Shown one piece after another: positions 16,518 through 25,729 of a DNA stretch of 46,775 bases; the stretch's first letter is position 1, and each line of letters starts with the position of its first letter. The notes beneath the pieces were generated by a model. The model was given only the letters and a program-made list of their open reading frames with translations, made no database searches and had not been told where the DNA came from. The translations under genes and the position numbers were made by a program. The stretch is from assembly GCA_023265395.1 (NCBI GenBank), contig JAHFTX010000022.1, forward strand, positions 1-46,775, in the 5' to 3' direction. The stretch is from Thermoplasmata archaeon (GTDB lineage: Archaea > Thermoplasmatota > DTKX01 > JAHFTX01).

Positions 16518-18302
16518 TCAGGCGCCGGCATAGTAGTAGTTGCCCGCCAGCTTCTGCTCGCGGTCGAGACGGCTGTCGAGCTTGTTGATCCGCGGCCGTG
16601 CCGAGTCGCCGTCACGGCGAAAGGTGATCTGCAGGTCCTTGAGGAAGCGGTTCATCCCATCGCGCAGCTCGTAGGGCCCGGCACCGATGCCCTCCACCGA
16701 GGGGGTGCCGTCGAAGACCATCAGGAGGTCGCTGACGATGTCGATGAAGTAGACGTCGTGGTCGATGATCAGCGCGGCGCGCCCCTCCTTCTCCATGACG
16801 CGGCGGATCGCCTTGGCGCACTCCATGCGCTGGTTGACGTCGAGGTAGGCGCTGGGCTCATCGAGCAGGTAGAGGTCGGCCTTGCGACCCAGGCAGATGG
16901 CCACGCTCACCCGCTGCAGCTCGCCGCCGCTGAGGCCCATCACGGGCGTATGCAGCAGACGGCGCAGGCTCAGCGGACCGAACACCTCAGCCTGGAAGAA
17001 ACTCGTGTCGACGGTGGTGCCCAGCTCCTGGTAGAGCCACTCCTGGACGTCGCCGTCGAACTCGGGCTTGATGTACTGCGGCTTGTAGGCGACCTTGACG
17101 TCGCCGTCGACCCAGCCGCTCGAGGGGGTCAGCTCGTGGGCGAGCATGCGCACGAAGGTGGTCTTGCCCGTGGCGTTGGGGCCGACGACGCCGATGACCT
17201 CCCCTCGGCGCAGCTGCGCCGCCTCGATATCGACGTGGAAGCGGTCGTAGCTGTATTGCAACTCCCCAAAGCGCACCAGGACCTCGCCGGGCCGCTCCTC
17301 CCGGGGCGGCTTGGGGTCGAAGTGGATCGCGTAGTCGCGGAAGCGGATGTTCTCTTCGGCCATGAATCCCCCAAGATACGTGTTGATGGCAGTGCGCACC
17401 GGCCGCGGCATCCCCAGCACGCCATAGGCACCGGGGGTGCCGTAGAGCAGGTAGACCTGCTCGGCCAGGTAGTCGAGGACCGCCAGGTCGTGCTCGACGA
17501 GCAGCACCATCTTGGTGGACGCCAGCCCCGCCAGGAGCTTGGTGACGTTGAGCCGTTGGTGGATGTCGAGGTAGGAGGAGGGTTCGTCGAAGAGGTAGAT
17601 GTCGGCCTCCTTGAGCAGCGTCGCGGCGAGGGCGGTGCGCTGCAGCTCGCCCCCGCTGAGGCCCTTGATGTCGTGGTCGAGGATGTGCGGGATGCCCAGC
17701 TGGTCGATGATGTCCTTCATGCCCCCCTTCTCGTCGACCTTCTGGAGCAGCTCGCGCACGGTGCCCTTGAACATCTTGGGGATGCGGTCGACGTACTGCG
17801 GCTTGAGGGAGGCGCGGACCTTGCCGTCGGCCACGCGCTTGAGATAGTCGTGCACCTCCGTGCCGCGGTAGTGGTCGAGCACCGGACCCCAGTCGTCGAC
17901 GGTGCGATCGAGGTCGCCCATGTTGGGCACCAGCGAGCCGGTCAGGATCGAGAAGATGGTGCTCTTGCCGATGCCGTTGGCGCCCAGCAGCCCCACCACC
18001 TGCCCCTTGCGCGGGGCCGGCAGCCGGAAGAGGCGGAAGCCATTGATCCCGTAGTGATGGACGAGGTCGGTGTCGAGGGCCTCGGGCAGGTTGATGATGT
18101 CGATGGCCTCGAAGGGGCAGCGGTTGACGCAGATCCCACAGCCGATGCAGAGCTCCTCGCTGATGAGGGGTTTCTCCTTGGTGCCGCGTTTGGGCGGGAC
18201 GATGCACTCGATGCCATTGCGCACCGGTGGGCAGTACTTGTAGCACTCCAGTGAACAGCTGGCGGGCTGGCACTGGTCCTTGTTGAGCACTGCGACGCGC
18301 AC
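16518..18302 (-). CDS. Ribosome recycling ATPase ABCE1 (RLI)
   Basis: The 594-residue protein has the full ABCE1 layout. An N-terminal pair of [4Fe-4S] motifs comes first (CQPASCSLECYKYCP, then ELCIGCGICVNRCPFEAI, residues 10-70). NBD1 follows with Walker A GANGIGKS, signature LSGGELQR and DEPSSYLD. NBD2 has GPNATGKT, LSGGELQR and DEPSAYLD, then the C-terminal hinge ending NYYYAGA. ABCE1 splits ribosomes after termination together with aRF1 and also works in initiation. All Cys and ATPase motifs look intact. The promoter shows a TATA-like CCTAAAGG about 24 nt from the ATG, inside an 18-nt element shared with AlaRS. Confidence 0.97.
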   Translation of the reverse strand: MRVAVLNKDQCQPASCSLECYKYCPPVRNGIECIVPPKRGTKEKPLISEELCIGCGICVNRCPFEAIDIINLPEALDTDLVHHYGINGFRLFRLPAPRKGQVVGLLGANGIGKSTIFSILTGSLVPNMGDLDRTVDDWGPVLDHYRGTEVHDYLKRVADGKVRASLKPQYVDRIPKMFKGTVRELLQKVDEKGGMKDIIDQLGIPHILDHDIKGLSGGELQRTALAATLLKEADIYLFDEPSSYLDIHQRLNVTKLLAGLASTKMVLLVEHDLAVLDYLAEQVYLLYGTPGAYGVLGMPRPVRTAINTYLGGFMAEENIRFRDYAIHFDPKPPREERPGEVLVRFGELQYSYDRFHVDIEAAQLRRGEVIGVVGPNATGKTTFVRMLAHELTPSSGWVDGDVKVAYKPQYIKPEFDGDVQEWLYQELGTTVDTSFFQAEVFGPLSLRRLLHTPVMGLSGGELQRVSVAICLGRKADLYLLDEPSAYLDVNQRMECAKAIRRVMEKEGRAALIIDHDVYFIDIVSDLLMVFDGTPSVEGIGAGPYELRDGMNRFLKDLQITFRRDGDSARPRINKLDSRLDREQKLAGNYYYAGA

Positions 18303-18323
18303 GACTGCTGATGGCAGCGGCGG

Positions 18324-18341
18324 CCTTTAGGCCCTTGTGGT
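18324..18341 (-). promoter_or_regulatory. ABCE1 promoter element (shared with AlaRS)
   Basis: The minus strand reads ACCACAAGGGCCTAAAGG, ending 21 nt before the ABCE1 ATG. The AlaRS promoter has the same 18 nt with a single change (A to T). The right half is the TATA-like box and the left half is a purine-rich BRE-like or activator-like segment. Confidence 0.65.
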
Positions 18342-18357
18342 GTCGCCCAGTGCCACG

Positions 18358-18618
18358 CTAGCGTCGTCGGCCATAGGGCCGCGAGTCGAGGTCCGCTAGC
18401 AGCGGGCGCAGAGCGGCGGTCAGCACCAGCAGCACCAGCGCGATCGCGGCGCTCAGTACCAGCGCCACTGCGACGCGGCTGAGGCCCTGCCGCAGCGGCA
18501 GCAGCGGGGCGAGCACCAGCGCGGCGAGCAGGGCGCCCAGTGCTGCCAGCAGGCCTGGCAGCCGGCGTGCCGCGGCGGCATCCTGGACGTCGAAGGTCGA
18601 AGGGAACTCAGCCGACAT
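18358..18618 (-). CDS. Small two-helix membrane protein
   Basis: The 86-residue protein opens MSAEFPSTFDVQD, followed by two hydrophobic segments (LPGLLAALGALLAALVLAPLL; VAVALVLSAAIALVLLVLTAAL) and a short basic C-terminus (RPYGRRR). By the positive-inside rule both ends are probably cytoplasmic. It lies 47 bp after AlaRS on the same strand and before ABCE1, so it is likely co-transcribed with AlaRS. No family is recognised. It is accepted as a real gene because the membrane pattern is clean and no better frame covers the gap. Confidence 0.6.
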   Translation of the reverse strand: MSAEFPSTFDVQDAAAARRLPGLLAALGALLAALVLAPLLPLRQGLSRVAVALVLSAAIALVLLVLTAALRPLLADLDSRPYGRRR

Positions 18619-18665
18619 TCCGTGTCACCTGGGCCACTGCCAGCCCTTGCAGCTGGGGAGGTACA

Positions 18666-21479
18666 TCAACGCTTCGCCGCGGGCGCGCCTGCGAGCGCCG
18701 CTCGCACGGAAGCTTCGAGGGCGACGAGCGTCGGCCCCGTCGCTGGGGCAGGGACGCGTCCTTGCGCCAGGTCGCCCTTGCCCCCGCCGCGACCACCGAC
18801 GCTCGCCAGCACGCTACGCAGCAGGCTCGCGCAGTCGATGTCGACCCCCTCGCTGCGGGCCAGCAGCACGTCGCCACCCTCTCCCATGAGGGCTGCGACA
18901 ACCGAGCCGCTGCGCAGCAGCTCCGTGGCGATGCGCAGCAGCTCCGTGGCTGTCCCACGCTCGGAGCGGCAGATCAGTCGCACGCTCCCGACCAGCGGCG
19001 CACCGTCGAGCGCCCCCCAGGCCGATGCTGCGGCGGCAGCCGATTCGATGCGGGCGAGCTCCTTGCCCAATCGCCGTACCTCCTCGAGCGTTCGCTCGAT
19101 GGTCGGTGTCAGCGAGTCGGGGGCGACCGCCATCGCGGTCGCTGCGGCGGTGAGCACCGCTTCCTGGTGCTGCACCACCGCGATGGCCGCCTCGCCCGCC
19201 GCGTACTCGAGGCGCACGACCCCATCCGCGATCCGGTCGGCCTTGAGCAGCTTGATCAGACCCACCTCAGCGCTGTTGTCGGCGTGGGTGCCCCCGCAGC
19301 CTTGGGTGTCGTGGTCGCCGATGTGCAGCACCCGCAGCCGCGTCGCCGCCGGCGCACCGCCCTGGTAGAGGCGGAACCCGAAGCGGGCCTCGGCCTCCGC
19401 CCGTGGCAGCACCAGCTTCTCGATGGGCGTCGCTGCGAGCACCACGGCGTTGGCAACCTGCTCGATCGCCTGACGCTGCTGCAGGCTCAGGCGGTCGTAG
19501 TGGGTGATGTCCAAGCGCGCCCGTGTCGCCTCCTTCTGCGCCCCGGCCTGCCAGACGTGGTCCCCCAGCACCTTGCGGGCGGCGCCCAGCACGATGTGGG
19601 TCGCGGTGTGGTGACGCAGGTGCCCGGTGCGGCGCTTGGGGTCGATCTCCCCCCTGAGCGCGCTCCCCACCCGCGGGGGCGCGCTGCCTTCGGCGAGCAC
19701 GTGGACGATCGCGCCGTCGACCTTCTGGACGTCGATCACGGGCAGCACGATCGCGCCGCAGTGCAGCCGCCCGTGGTCGGCGGGTTGTCCGCCCCCCTCG
19801 GGATAGAAGAGCGTCTGGTCGAGGATGACCCACTGTGGACCGGTTGCGACGACGACGGCATCGAACCGCGTCGCGTGGACGTCCTCGTAGTAGAGCGGCA
19901 GGGTCACCAGGGGCTCGCCGGCCAACGTCGCGCGCACCGAGGTGATGAGCGCCTGTTCGGCTGCGACCTGCACATCGGCGCCCAGCTCGGCACCGGCGGT
20001 GCGCTCGTGGCGCGCGGCGACGGCGGCATGGAAGTCATCGGGGACGCTCACCTGGAGCCCCGCCTTGGCCACCAGCTCGGCGACCACCTCAGGATGCAGG
20101 CCGTGACTGTCGTAGAGTTCGACCAGCTCCTGTGGCGGCAGCGCGCCCGTGCCCCGGTGCTTGGCCACCAGGCGAGCGACGAGCCCCTCGCCACGGCGGG
20201 AGGCCTCGCGATACCGCTCGGTCTCGAGGGCAAGGATCGCCGCGAACTGCTCCGTCTTGCCATGGAAGTCGACGATCCCCTCCAGGTCGTGGCCGTGCAG
20301 CTGCAGCAGCTCGATCAGGGGAAGGTCGATCCCCCGGCGGTCGAGCAGCCGCAGCGTGCGACGCAGCACCAACCGCGCGAGGTAGCCGACCTTGCCGTTG
20401 GAGGGGACCACGTCATCGCCGAGCAGGAGCGCCAGGCAGCGGCTGTGGTCGGCGATCGCCGCGACCTCCTCGACCGGCTCCATCAGGGCGCGCAGGTGCT
20501 CGAGGGTCAGCGTCGAGCCTTGCTGCACCAGGTGGGCATGGACCCGCTGGCGCAGGTCACTCAGCCGCGCACCGGTGTCGACCGCCATCATTCCCGCCAG
20601 CGAAGAGGTGCGGGCGAACAGCCCCGGGTGTCGCGCTTCGATCTCGGTGGGAGTGGTGATGCCGCCAAGGTCGTAGAGGCGTGAGAGCACCTGAGGATAG
20701 AGGCTGTCGTAGATCGTCGGCGTGCCCGTGCTCATCCACAACAGTCGCTCCAGGCCATAGCCGGTGTCGACGACCCGCACCGGCATCGGTCCGTACCGCT
20801 CGCCGGAGATGATCACTGGCCCATCAGGGCGGGCGGCGAGGTCCATGAACACCAAGGTGGCGACCTCCAGTCCGTGGATGATCACCTCCAGGGCAGCGCC
20901 GGCGTTGCCACCCCCGAACCAGGGGTTCTCCTTGTAGGTGACCGCCGTGTCGGTGACCCCCAGGCTGCGGAGGAACTCGTGGCAGTAGCGCAGCGTCTGG
21001 TCACGCCAGTAGACCTCTGCGCCGTCGCGGTTGAAGGCGTGATGGGCCATCATCTCGAAGTTGCTGGTGTGGCGGCCGCTGCGCCCGACCGAGCTCAGGT
21101 CGGTCAGACGGATGCAGGGCTGGCTGATCACCAACGGGTTCGCGGGCGGGGGGACCGCCCCCGAGGTCACGTGGGGCTGGAAGTCGTAGATCGAGGCGTT
21201 GACCAAGAAGACGTCCGAGCGCCAACGGGCGACGACAGGGTAGCGCGGCACGCGGGTGTGGTGCCGTTGCTCGAAGAAGCCGAGGAAGGCCTCCCGCATC
21301 GACGCTAGGGTGTAGGGCCGCGCCACGGGCGGTGCGCCCAGGAAGGTGTAGGGGTCCTCGATGGTGTCGCCCGAGGTGGTGCGCTGTGGGTCGGCGCTCC
21401 AGAAGGGGTCGCCGCTGACGGTGCAGATGCGCCGCTCGAAACCCAATTCGGCGAAGGTCGGCAGCGCCAACGGCTCCAT
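18666..21479 (-). CDS. alaS: Alanyl-tRNA synthetase, archaeal type
   Basis: The 937-residue protein charges tRNA-Ala and edits mischarged Ser or Gly. The catalytic core is present (MREAFLGFFEQRHHTRVPRYPVVARWR; TSNFEMMAHHAFN). The editing domain has HTATHIVLGAARKVLG and the zinc-site TQGCGGTHADNSAEVG. A C-terminal DHHA1/C-Ala region follows (GSVVAALMGEGGDVLLARSEGVDID). The archaeal extended N-terminus is recognisable (FAELGFERRICTVSGDPFW), but its Cys residues are mostly replaced: the expected second Cys is Ser-Gly, and the later Cys pair is missing. The TATA box lies about 26 nt before the ATG in a motif shared with ABCE1, implying a leaderless transcript. Confidence 0.95.
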   Translation of the reverse strand: MEPLALPTFAELGFERRICTVSGDPFWSADPQRTTSGDTIEDPYTFLGAPPVARPYTLASMREAFLGFFEQRHHTRVPRYPVVARWRSDVFLVNASIYDFQPHVTSGAVPPPANPLVISQPCIRLTDLSSVGRSGRHTSNFEMMAHHAFNRDGAEVYWRDQTLRYCHEFLRSLGVTDTAVTYKENPWFGGGNAGAALEVIIHGLEVATLVFMDLAARPDGPVIISGERYGPMPVRVVDTGYGLERLLWMSTGTPTIYDSLYPQVLSRLYDLGGITTPTEIEARHPGLFARTSSLAGMMAVDTGARLSDLRQRVHAHLVQQGSTLTLEHLRALMEPVEEVAAIADHSRCLALLLGDDVVPSNGKVGYLARLVLRRTLRLLDRRGIDLPLIELLQLHGHDLEGIVDFHGKTEQFAAILALETERYREASRRGEGLVARLVAKHRGTGALPPQELVELYDSHGLHPEVVAELVAKAGLQVSVPDDFHAAVAARHERTAGAELGADVQVAAEQALITSVRATLAGEPLVTLPLYYEDVHATRFDAVVVATGPQWVILDQTLFYPEGGGQPADHGRLHCGAIVLPVIDVQKVDGAIVHVLAEGSAPPRVGSALRGEIDPKRRTGHLRHHTATHIVLGAARKVLGDHVWQAGAQKEATRARLDITHYDRLSLQQRQAIEQVANAVVLAATPIEKLVLPRAEAEARFGFRLYQGGAPAATRLRVLHIGDHDTQGCGGTHADNSAEVGLIKLLKADRIADGVVRLEYAAGEAAIAVVQHQEAVLTAAATAMAVAPDSLTPTIERTLEEVRRLGKELARIESAAAAASAWGALDGAPLVGSVRLICRSERGTATELLRIATELLRSGSVVAALMGEGGDVLLARSEGVDIDCASLLRSVLASVGGRGGGKGDLAQGRVPAPATGPTLVALEASVRAALAGAPAAKR

Positions 21480-21502
21480 CAGGCAGCGCCAGCGGCGCGC
21501 CC

Positions 21503-21520
21503 CCTATAGGCCCTTGTGGT
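21503..21520 (-). promoter_or_regulatory. AlaRS promoter element (shared with ABCE1)
   Basis: The minus strand reads ACCACAAGGGCCTATAGG, ending 23 nt before the AlaRS ATG. It is identical to the ABCE1 element except for one base, and about the same distance from the start codon. Confidence 0.65.
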
Positions 21521-21545
21521 CGGTGCCCCAGGAGGCAGCGGTCAC

Positions 21546-24500
21546 CTAGGGGGACGGTGGTGGCGTGCCCTCGTCAGCGAAGACCCAGCCGTCATCGACC
21601 GGTGCCTGCGCCAGCGGAGGCGTCGGCGCAGCTGGAGGCGTCGGTGCGACCGTCGGCTGCGGCGAGGACGGCACCGACGGCGTGGGTGGTGCCAGTGCTG
21701 GCGGAGCGGTCTGCTGCGCGGCGGGGGGTCCGACGGGGGGCAACGGCGCATACTGTGGTGGCGCCGCCGAGGTCATCGTGCGCACCTCCGCCGGTCGTGA
21801 GCGGCGCTTGCGCATCGCTACCAGCAGCACGACGACGGGGGCGAGTACCATCAGGGCCAGCAACGGCAGCAGGCTGGAGCTGCCACTGAGCAGGCTGCTG
21901 CCGGGGATGAAGGTCACCCGCTCAGGTGGTGCCGGGGAGGTCACCTCGACCACCACCGTCGCCGAGGCGGAGGCGCCATCCTGGTCGGTGACCGTCAGGG
22001 TCAGGCGGTACGTCCCTGCCTTGCGGGCCTCGATGATCGCGCTGGCGCCATCGGCGCTCTGGTGGTCGGGCAGGTCCCAGTGGAACTCGACCAGATAGCC
22101 GTCGGCGTCGGTGCTCCCCGTGCCATCAAGGGTCAGTCGCGTGCCGGCGACCACCTGGCGCGGCAGAGGCGCGATCACCGCTGTCGGGTCGTGGTTGCGC
22201 AGGGTGACGGTGCCCATCACCAGCGGTGTGCCGGCATCGCCATCGTCGTCGGTGGGCACCAGCGCGACCTCGTAGCGTCCCGCGGGGATGTCGGCATCGA
22301 GGGCGACGGTGCCGCGCACCGCCCCTGTGCCATCGAGGGTGAGGTTGAAGCGGCCGCCGTAGTCGGCGTCTCCGACGAGCAGGTGCGCCAGCACCGAGCC
22401 GTTGGCGACGACCCCATCGGGGTCGCTGTAGTGCGCCTTGACCGTCACGGTCTCCCCGCGGTCGACCGAGGAGGGGTCGAGCGACGGCGAATCGAGGGTG
22501 GGCGGGACGTTGACCACCGCGATGGCCAGGTCGAGGTCACGCCAGATGGAGGGGGCGCCGTCGCCGTCGAAGACCCGTGCGCGGAAGAGGTAGCCCCCCA
22601 GCGGGTCACCGGGCTGCGGCGCGAAGGGAAACGCCCACGTACCATCGTAGGAGGTGGCGTTGGAGGCGTGCCAGACGTCGTGGGAATCGAGCACCTCGAC
22701 CTCCCACCGCCAGCGGTCGGGGGGGCTCTCGAGGTCGCTGCCCGCCAGCATGATGGGGAGCACCGCGCCGCGGATGACGGTGTCGCTGTCGGAGAATCCG
22801 CCGATCACCATCGGGGCGTTGTTGCGGACCTCGAAGAGCGCGGTGCGCAGCAGCTGCGCCGAGCCCGCTCCCTCGGCATCGGTGGTGGTCTGGCGCACGT
22901 CGTAGATCCCGGCGGGGATGCTGTAGGGCAGGAGCCATTCGGTGGTGTAGGAGCCGTCGGTGGGCTGGTAGACCCCCGGCGGCAGGGCGATCCAGGCGCC
23001 GCTGCCGTTGACCGAGGCTTCGAGGATCACCTGCAGGTCGGTGCCGCTATCTTCGATGTCTCCCGAGCGGCTGTGGAAGGTCTGGGGGGCGCCACGGTCG
23101 AGCAGGGTGATGTCGACCCACAGGTCGAGGTCGAAGGGATCGTCGTTGACCTCGTCGAAGCGCAACGTCAGCGGGAGCTGCGCGCCCAGGCCGTCGCTGT
23201 CGACGACCTCGATGGTCGCCGTGGTCTTGCCATTCCAGTCGGGCAGGGGAAGGAACGTCAGGCGCTGGTTGCTGCTGTCGTTGCCCTCGACCGCGGTGAT
23301 GCCCGCGCCGGTGCTGATGCTGTGGAAGCGCAGCTGGGCAGAGGAGTCCTCGGTGTCGGTGGCGGTCCCCTCAAGGTCGACCTCCAGTGGGGTGTCCTCG
23401 TTGCCGACGTAGAGGGTCGCCATGGTGGTCTTGAAGCGCGGCGGGGCATGGACCTGCAGCAGCGGCGTGAGGAGCCGCACGACATTGTCCGCTTCCTCGT
23501 CCTCGTCGACCTGGTCGCTGCTGTCGGCCTTGACCCACAGCTCGTAGCTGCCCACCTTGGGCACGAAGGTGAAGTTGAGCGGGAAGGAGGTCAGGTCCGT
23601 GACGTCGATCAGGTTCGTCGCGACCGGCTTTTCCCCGCTGTCGGGGTCGGCGGTATAGAGGGCGAACTGAACGTCGTTGGAGGCGGTGAAGTTGTAGTTG
23701 GTGACAGTCATGTTGACGTAGACCGTCTCGCCCTCGACGACCGTGTCATCGGAGAGCTCCGCCGAGGAGGCGACCGGCGTCAGGTCGTAGACGTCGTGCC
23801 ACATGATCTGCGGCACCGGCGCGCCGGAGGTGGGACCGGGGTCGGGGATCCCCAGCTCCTCGGTGACCTTGGGATAGTTGGCCTTGAGACGGGCCCACAG
23901 CGAGGTCGGCCCGGCCGTGACGTAGTTGTGGTTGGTGTCGGAGCACAGCTCGGTGTTGTAGCGCGCCGCCATCACCGAGTTGCCTTGGCACACTGGCGTA
24001 CCCCCACCGCTGTACTCGTCGGGGAAGAAGAGCGCATAGTGCCCGAATTCGTGGGTGAAGGTCCAGGCACCGTTGGGGGTCTTCCAGAGGTTGCCGTAGT
24101 CGTTGACTCCCACGGTGATGTAGCCGCCCGAACCGTAGTAGCCGCCCCAGGCAGCATTGGCGCGGTAGTTCTGCTGGTTGAGGATGTGGACGTCGGTCTG
24201 CTCCCAATGGTTGGAGCGGTCCCAGAGGTCGAAGCGGGTGAAGGCCATCTGCCCGTCGGTGATGTCCATCAGGTTCTGGTTGAACAGGATGACCCCTTGG
24301 TCGAGGTCATCGTAGTCCCACCAGTCGGCGTCCCAGCTGAAGGTCATGTTGAGGGAGAAGTTGTACTGGATCTCGGTGGTCGAAGGGTCCAGCCGCGAGG
24401 AGGCACCCCCGCTCTGGGCGCTGCCATCGGCGCCCGAGGGCAGCGGCACGCTCCCGCGACCGCCCTCGTCGAAGGTCGCGCCTGCGCCATCGTCGAGGAC

Positions 24501-24617
24501 GACCAGGGCGGGTGCGGGGTCCTGGGAGGGCCGGATCAACCACGGCGGTGCTGCAGCGAGTGCTGGAAGCAGCAGCCCCAGCGCCAGCAGCGCTGGAACT
24601 AACGGTCCCCGCCCCAT
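21546..24617 (-). CDS. Large surface metalloprotease with PKD/CARDB-like repeats
   Basis: This 1023-residue protein has a signal peptide (VPALLALGLLLPALAAAP). An N-terminal domain of about 160 residues contains the zinc-protease motif THEFGHYALFFPDEY (His189, Glu190, His193, with Asp200-Glu201 downstream). The spacing resembles the CLCA-like HExxH...DEY metalloproteases. A long beta-rich stretch follows, with CARDB-like and cadherin-like domains and one clear PKD (FHWDLPDHQSADG). Near the C-terminus is a membrane helix (LLPLLALMVLAPVVVLLVAM), then RKRRSR and a roughly 80-residue Pro/Ala-rich cytoplasmic tail. It is probably a cell-surface protease/adhesin. The TATA-like TCCTTTATGG precedes the start. 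Confidence 0.85.
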   Translation of the reverse strand: MGRGPLVPALLALGLLLPALAAAPPWLIRPSQDPAPALVVLDDGAGATFDEGGRGSVPLPSGADGSAQSGGASSRLDPSTTEIQYNFSLNMTFSWDADWWDYDDLDQGVILFNQNLMDITDGQMAFTRFDLWDRSNHWEQTDVHILNQQNYRANAAWGGYYGSGGYITVGVNDYGNLWKTPNGAWTFTHEFGHYALFFPDEYSGGGTPVCQGNSVMAARYNTELCSDTNHNYVTAGPTSLWARLKANYPKVTEELGIPDPGPTSGAPVPQIMWHDVYDLTPVASSAELSDDTVVEGETVYVNMTVTNYNFTASNDVQFALYTADPDSGEKPVATNLIDVTDLTSFPLNFTFVPKVGSYELWVKADSSDQVDEDEEADNVVRLLTPLLQVHAPPRFKTTMATLYVGNEDTPLEVDLEGTATDTEDSSAQLRFHSISTGAGITAVEGNDSSNQRLTFLPLPDWNGKTTATIEVVDSDGLGAQLPLTLRFDEVNDDPFDLDLWVDITLLDRGAPQTFHSRSGDIEDSGTDLQVILEASVNGSGAWIALPPGVYQPTDGSYTTEWLLPYSIPAGIYDVRQTTTDAEGAGSAQLLRTALFEVRNNAPMVIGGFSDSDTVIRGAVLPIMLAGSDLESPPDRWRWEVEVLDSHDVWHASNATSYDGTWAFPFAPQPGDPLGGYLFRARVFDGDGAPSIWRDLDLAIAVVNVPPTLDSPSLDPSSVDRGETVTVKAHYSDPDGVVANGSVLAHLLVGDADYGGRFNLTLDGTGAVRGTVALDADIPAGRYEVALVPTDDDGDAGTPLVMGTVTLRNHDPTAVIAPLPRQVVAGTRLTLDGTGSTDADGYLVEFHWDLPDHQSADGASAIIEARKAGTYRLTLTVTDQDGASASATVVVEVTSPAPPERVTFIPGSSLLSGSSSLLPLLALMVLAPVVVLLVAMRKRRSRPAEVRTMTSAAPPQYAPLPPVGPPAAQQTAPPALAPPTPSVPSSPQPTVAPTPPAAPTPPLAQAPVDDGWVFADEGTPPPSP

Positions 24618-24640
24618 GGCCGATGGTCTTGCTCAGATGC

Positions 24641-24650
24641 CCATAAAGGA
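24641..24650 (-). promoter_or_regulatory. TATA box for the large surface metalloprotease
   Basis: The minus-strand TCCTTTATGG is centred about 28 nt before the ATG at 24617, in otherwise G+C-rich DNA. Confidence 0.6.
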
Positions 24651-24666
24651 TGGTGGCATTTCTCCC

Positions 24667-25551
24667 TCAGCCCACATCCGAAGCGGCCCCCAGGAAGGGC
24701 AAGGTCACCTGCTCCGAGGCGTGCCAGAGCCACTCCTGCAACTGGCGGTCATGGGAGGCTGCTGAGCTCCGAACGGCGCGCCCGGAGGCGTAGTAGGCCC
24801 CGCTGATCCCTTCGACGGTCGGGTCGCTGGCCAGCAGGATGCTGGTACGCGCCGCCGTCTGCGGCCACAGGGCGAGCGGCCACAGCAGCAGCAGACCCAT
24901 GCCCATCCCTCCGCTGCCGCGACGTCCCAGCCGTGTCCGCACCGCCCCCGGGTGCAGGCAGGTGGCGCTCGTCGTGCTGCCCTGCAGGCGCCGCGCCAGC
25001 GCATAGGTGAACAGCACGTTGGCGAGCTTCGAGTGCGCGTAGGAGCGGAGCCCGCCGGGCCCGTCGGTCAGTGGGATCCTCCCGCGACGCGGCCGCGCCC
25101 ACGCATGGGCGACGGAGGCGACGGTGACGACCCGCGCGGGCGCGTTGGCCTGCAAGGTCGGCAAGAGCGCGGCTGTCAGCAGGAAGGGTGCCAGGTGGTT
25201 GACCGCCATCGTCAGCTCGAAGCCATCGCTCGAGCGCCGCGCGCTACCGCTGGCGAGGCCGGCGTTGTTGACCAGGACATGCAACGACCCACCACTGACC
25301 GCCCGCACCTGGCTCGCCAGGGAAGCGACCGCCGCAAGCGAACCGAAGTCGGCGGCGACGGAGAGCAGCCGCGCGCCAGGGACCGCCCCGACGATCGCAG
25401 CCGTCGCGCGTCGGGCCGAGGCGATGGTGCGCCCATGGACGATGACGCGCATCCCCCGCCCCGCCAGGCCCATGGCGGTGTGGAGGCCGATGCCGCTGGT
25501 CGCCCCCGTCACCAACACGGTCCGCTCCGCTGCCGCAGGAGGGTCGACCAT
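24667..25551 (-). CDS. Short-chain dehydrogenase/reductase (retinol dehydrogenase-like)
   Basis: Starting at the ATG at 25551 gives 294 residues. The SDR signature is complete: TGATSGIG cofactor motif near residue 15, NNAGLAS, a catalytic Ser region VVTVASVAH and YAHSK (Tyr/Lys pair). The overall pattern LLTAALLPTL..., SKLANVLF is typical of the RDH/WWOX-like group, which reduces aldehydes and ketones with NADP(H). The substrate is not predictable from sequence. The long in-frame extension upstream is antisense to the exchanger gene and is ignored. It lies 49 bp upstream of the metalloprotease on the same strand. Confidence 0.9.
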   Translation of the reverse strand: MVDPPAAAERTVLVTGATSGIGLHTAMGLAGRGMRVIVHGRTIASARRATAAIVGAVPGARLLSVAADFGSLAAVASLASQVRAVSGGSLHVLVNNAGLASGSARRSSDGFELTMAVNHLAPFLLTAALLPTLQANAPARVVTVASVAHAWARPRRGRIPLTDGPGGLRSYAHSKLANVLFTYALARRLQGSTTSATCLHPGAVRTRLGRRGSGGMGMGLLLLWPLALWPQTAARTSILLASDPTVEGISGAYYASGRAVRSSAASHDRQLQEWLWHASEQVTLPFLGAASDVG

Positions 25552-25729
25552 CACCCCCGGGGCTGGGTTGCCAGGTCTTGGCCCTTGCGTCGGGGACCCT
25601 CCCGGTCGGACCAGCTGCCGCGGGGGTGGGAATCGCGGAGCGATCCCTCGGACGACGATTGAGCTGCCAGCTCCCCCTCCCGGGCTATCCTGCGGATAAT
25701 TCATGGGGGTGCTCGAGGATGCCCGGACG

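Noticed and set aside
16758-18254. Long plus-strand ORF opposite ABCE1
   Set aside because: It is an antisense frame created by high G+C content at third codon positions; ABCE1 has every motif.
18540-20684. Plus-strand ORF opposite AlaRS
   Set aside because: It is an antisense shadow without family resemblance.
22062-24602. 846-codon plus-strand ORF opposite the large metalloprotease
   Set aside because: It has a repetitive Val/Gly/Asp/Leu mix without structure. The minus-strand protein has a signal peptide, HExxH, PKD and membrane anchor.
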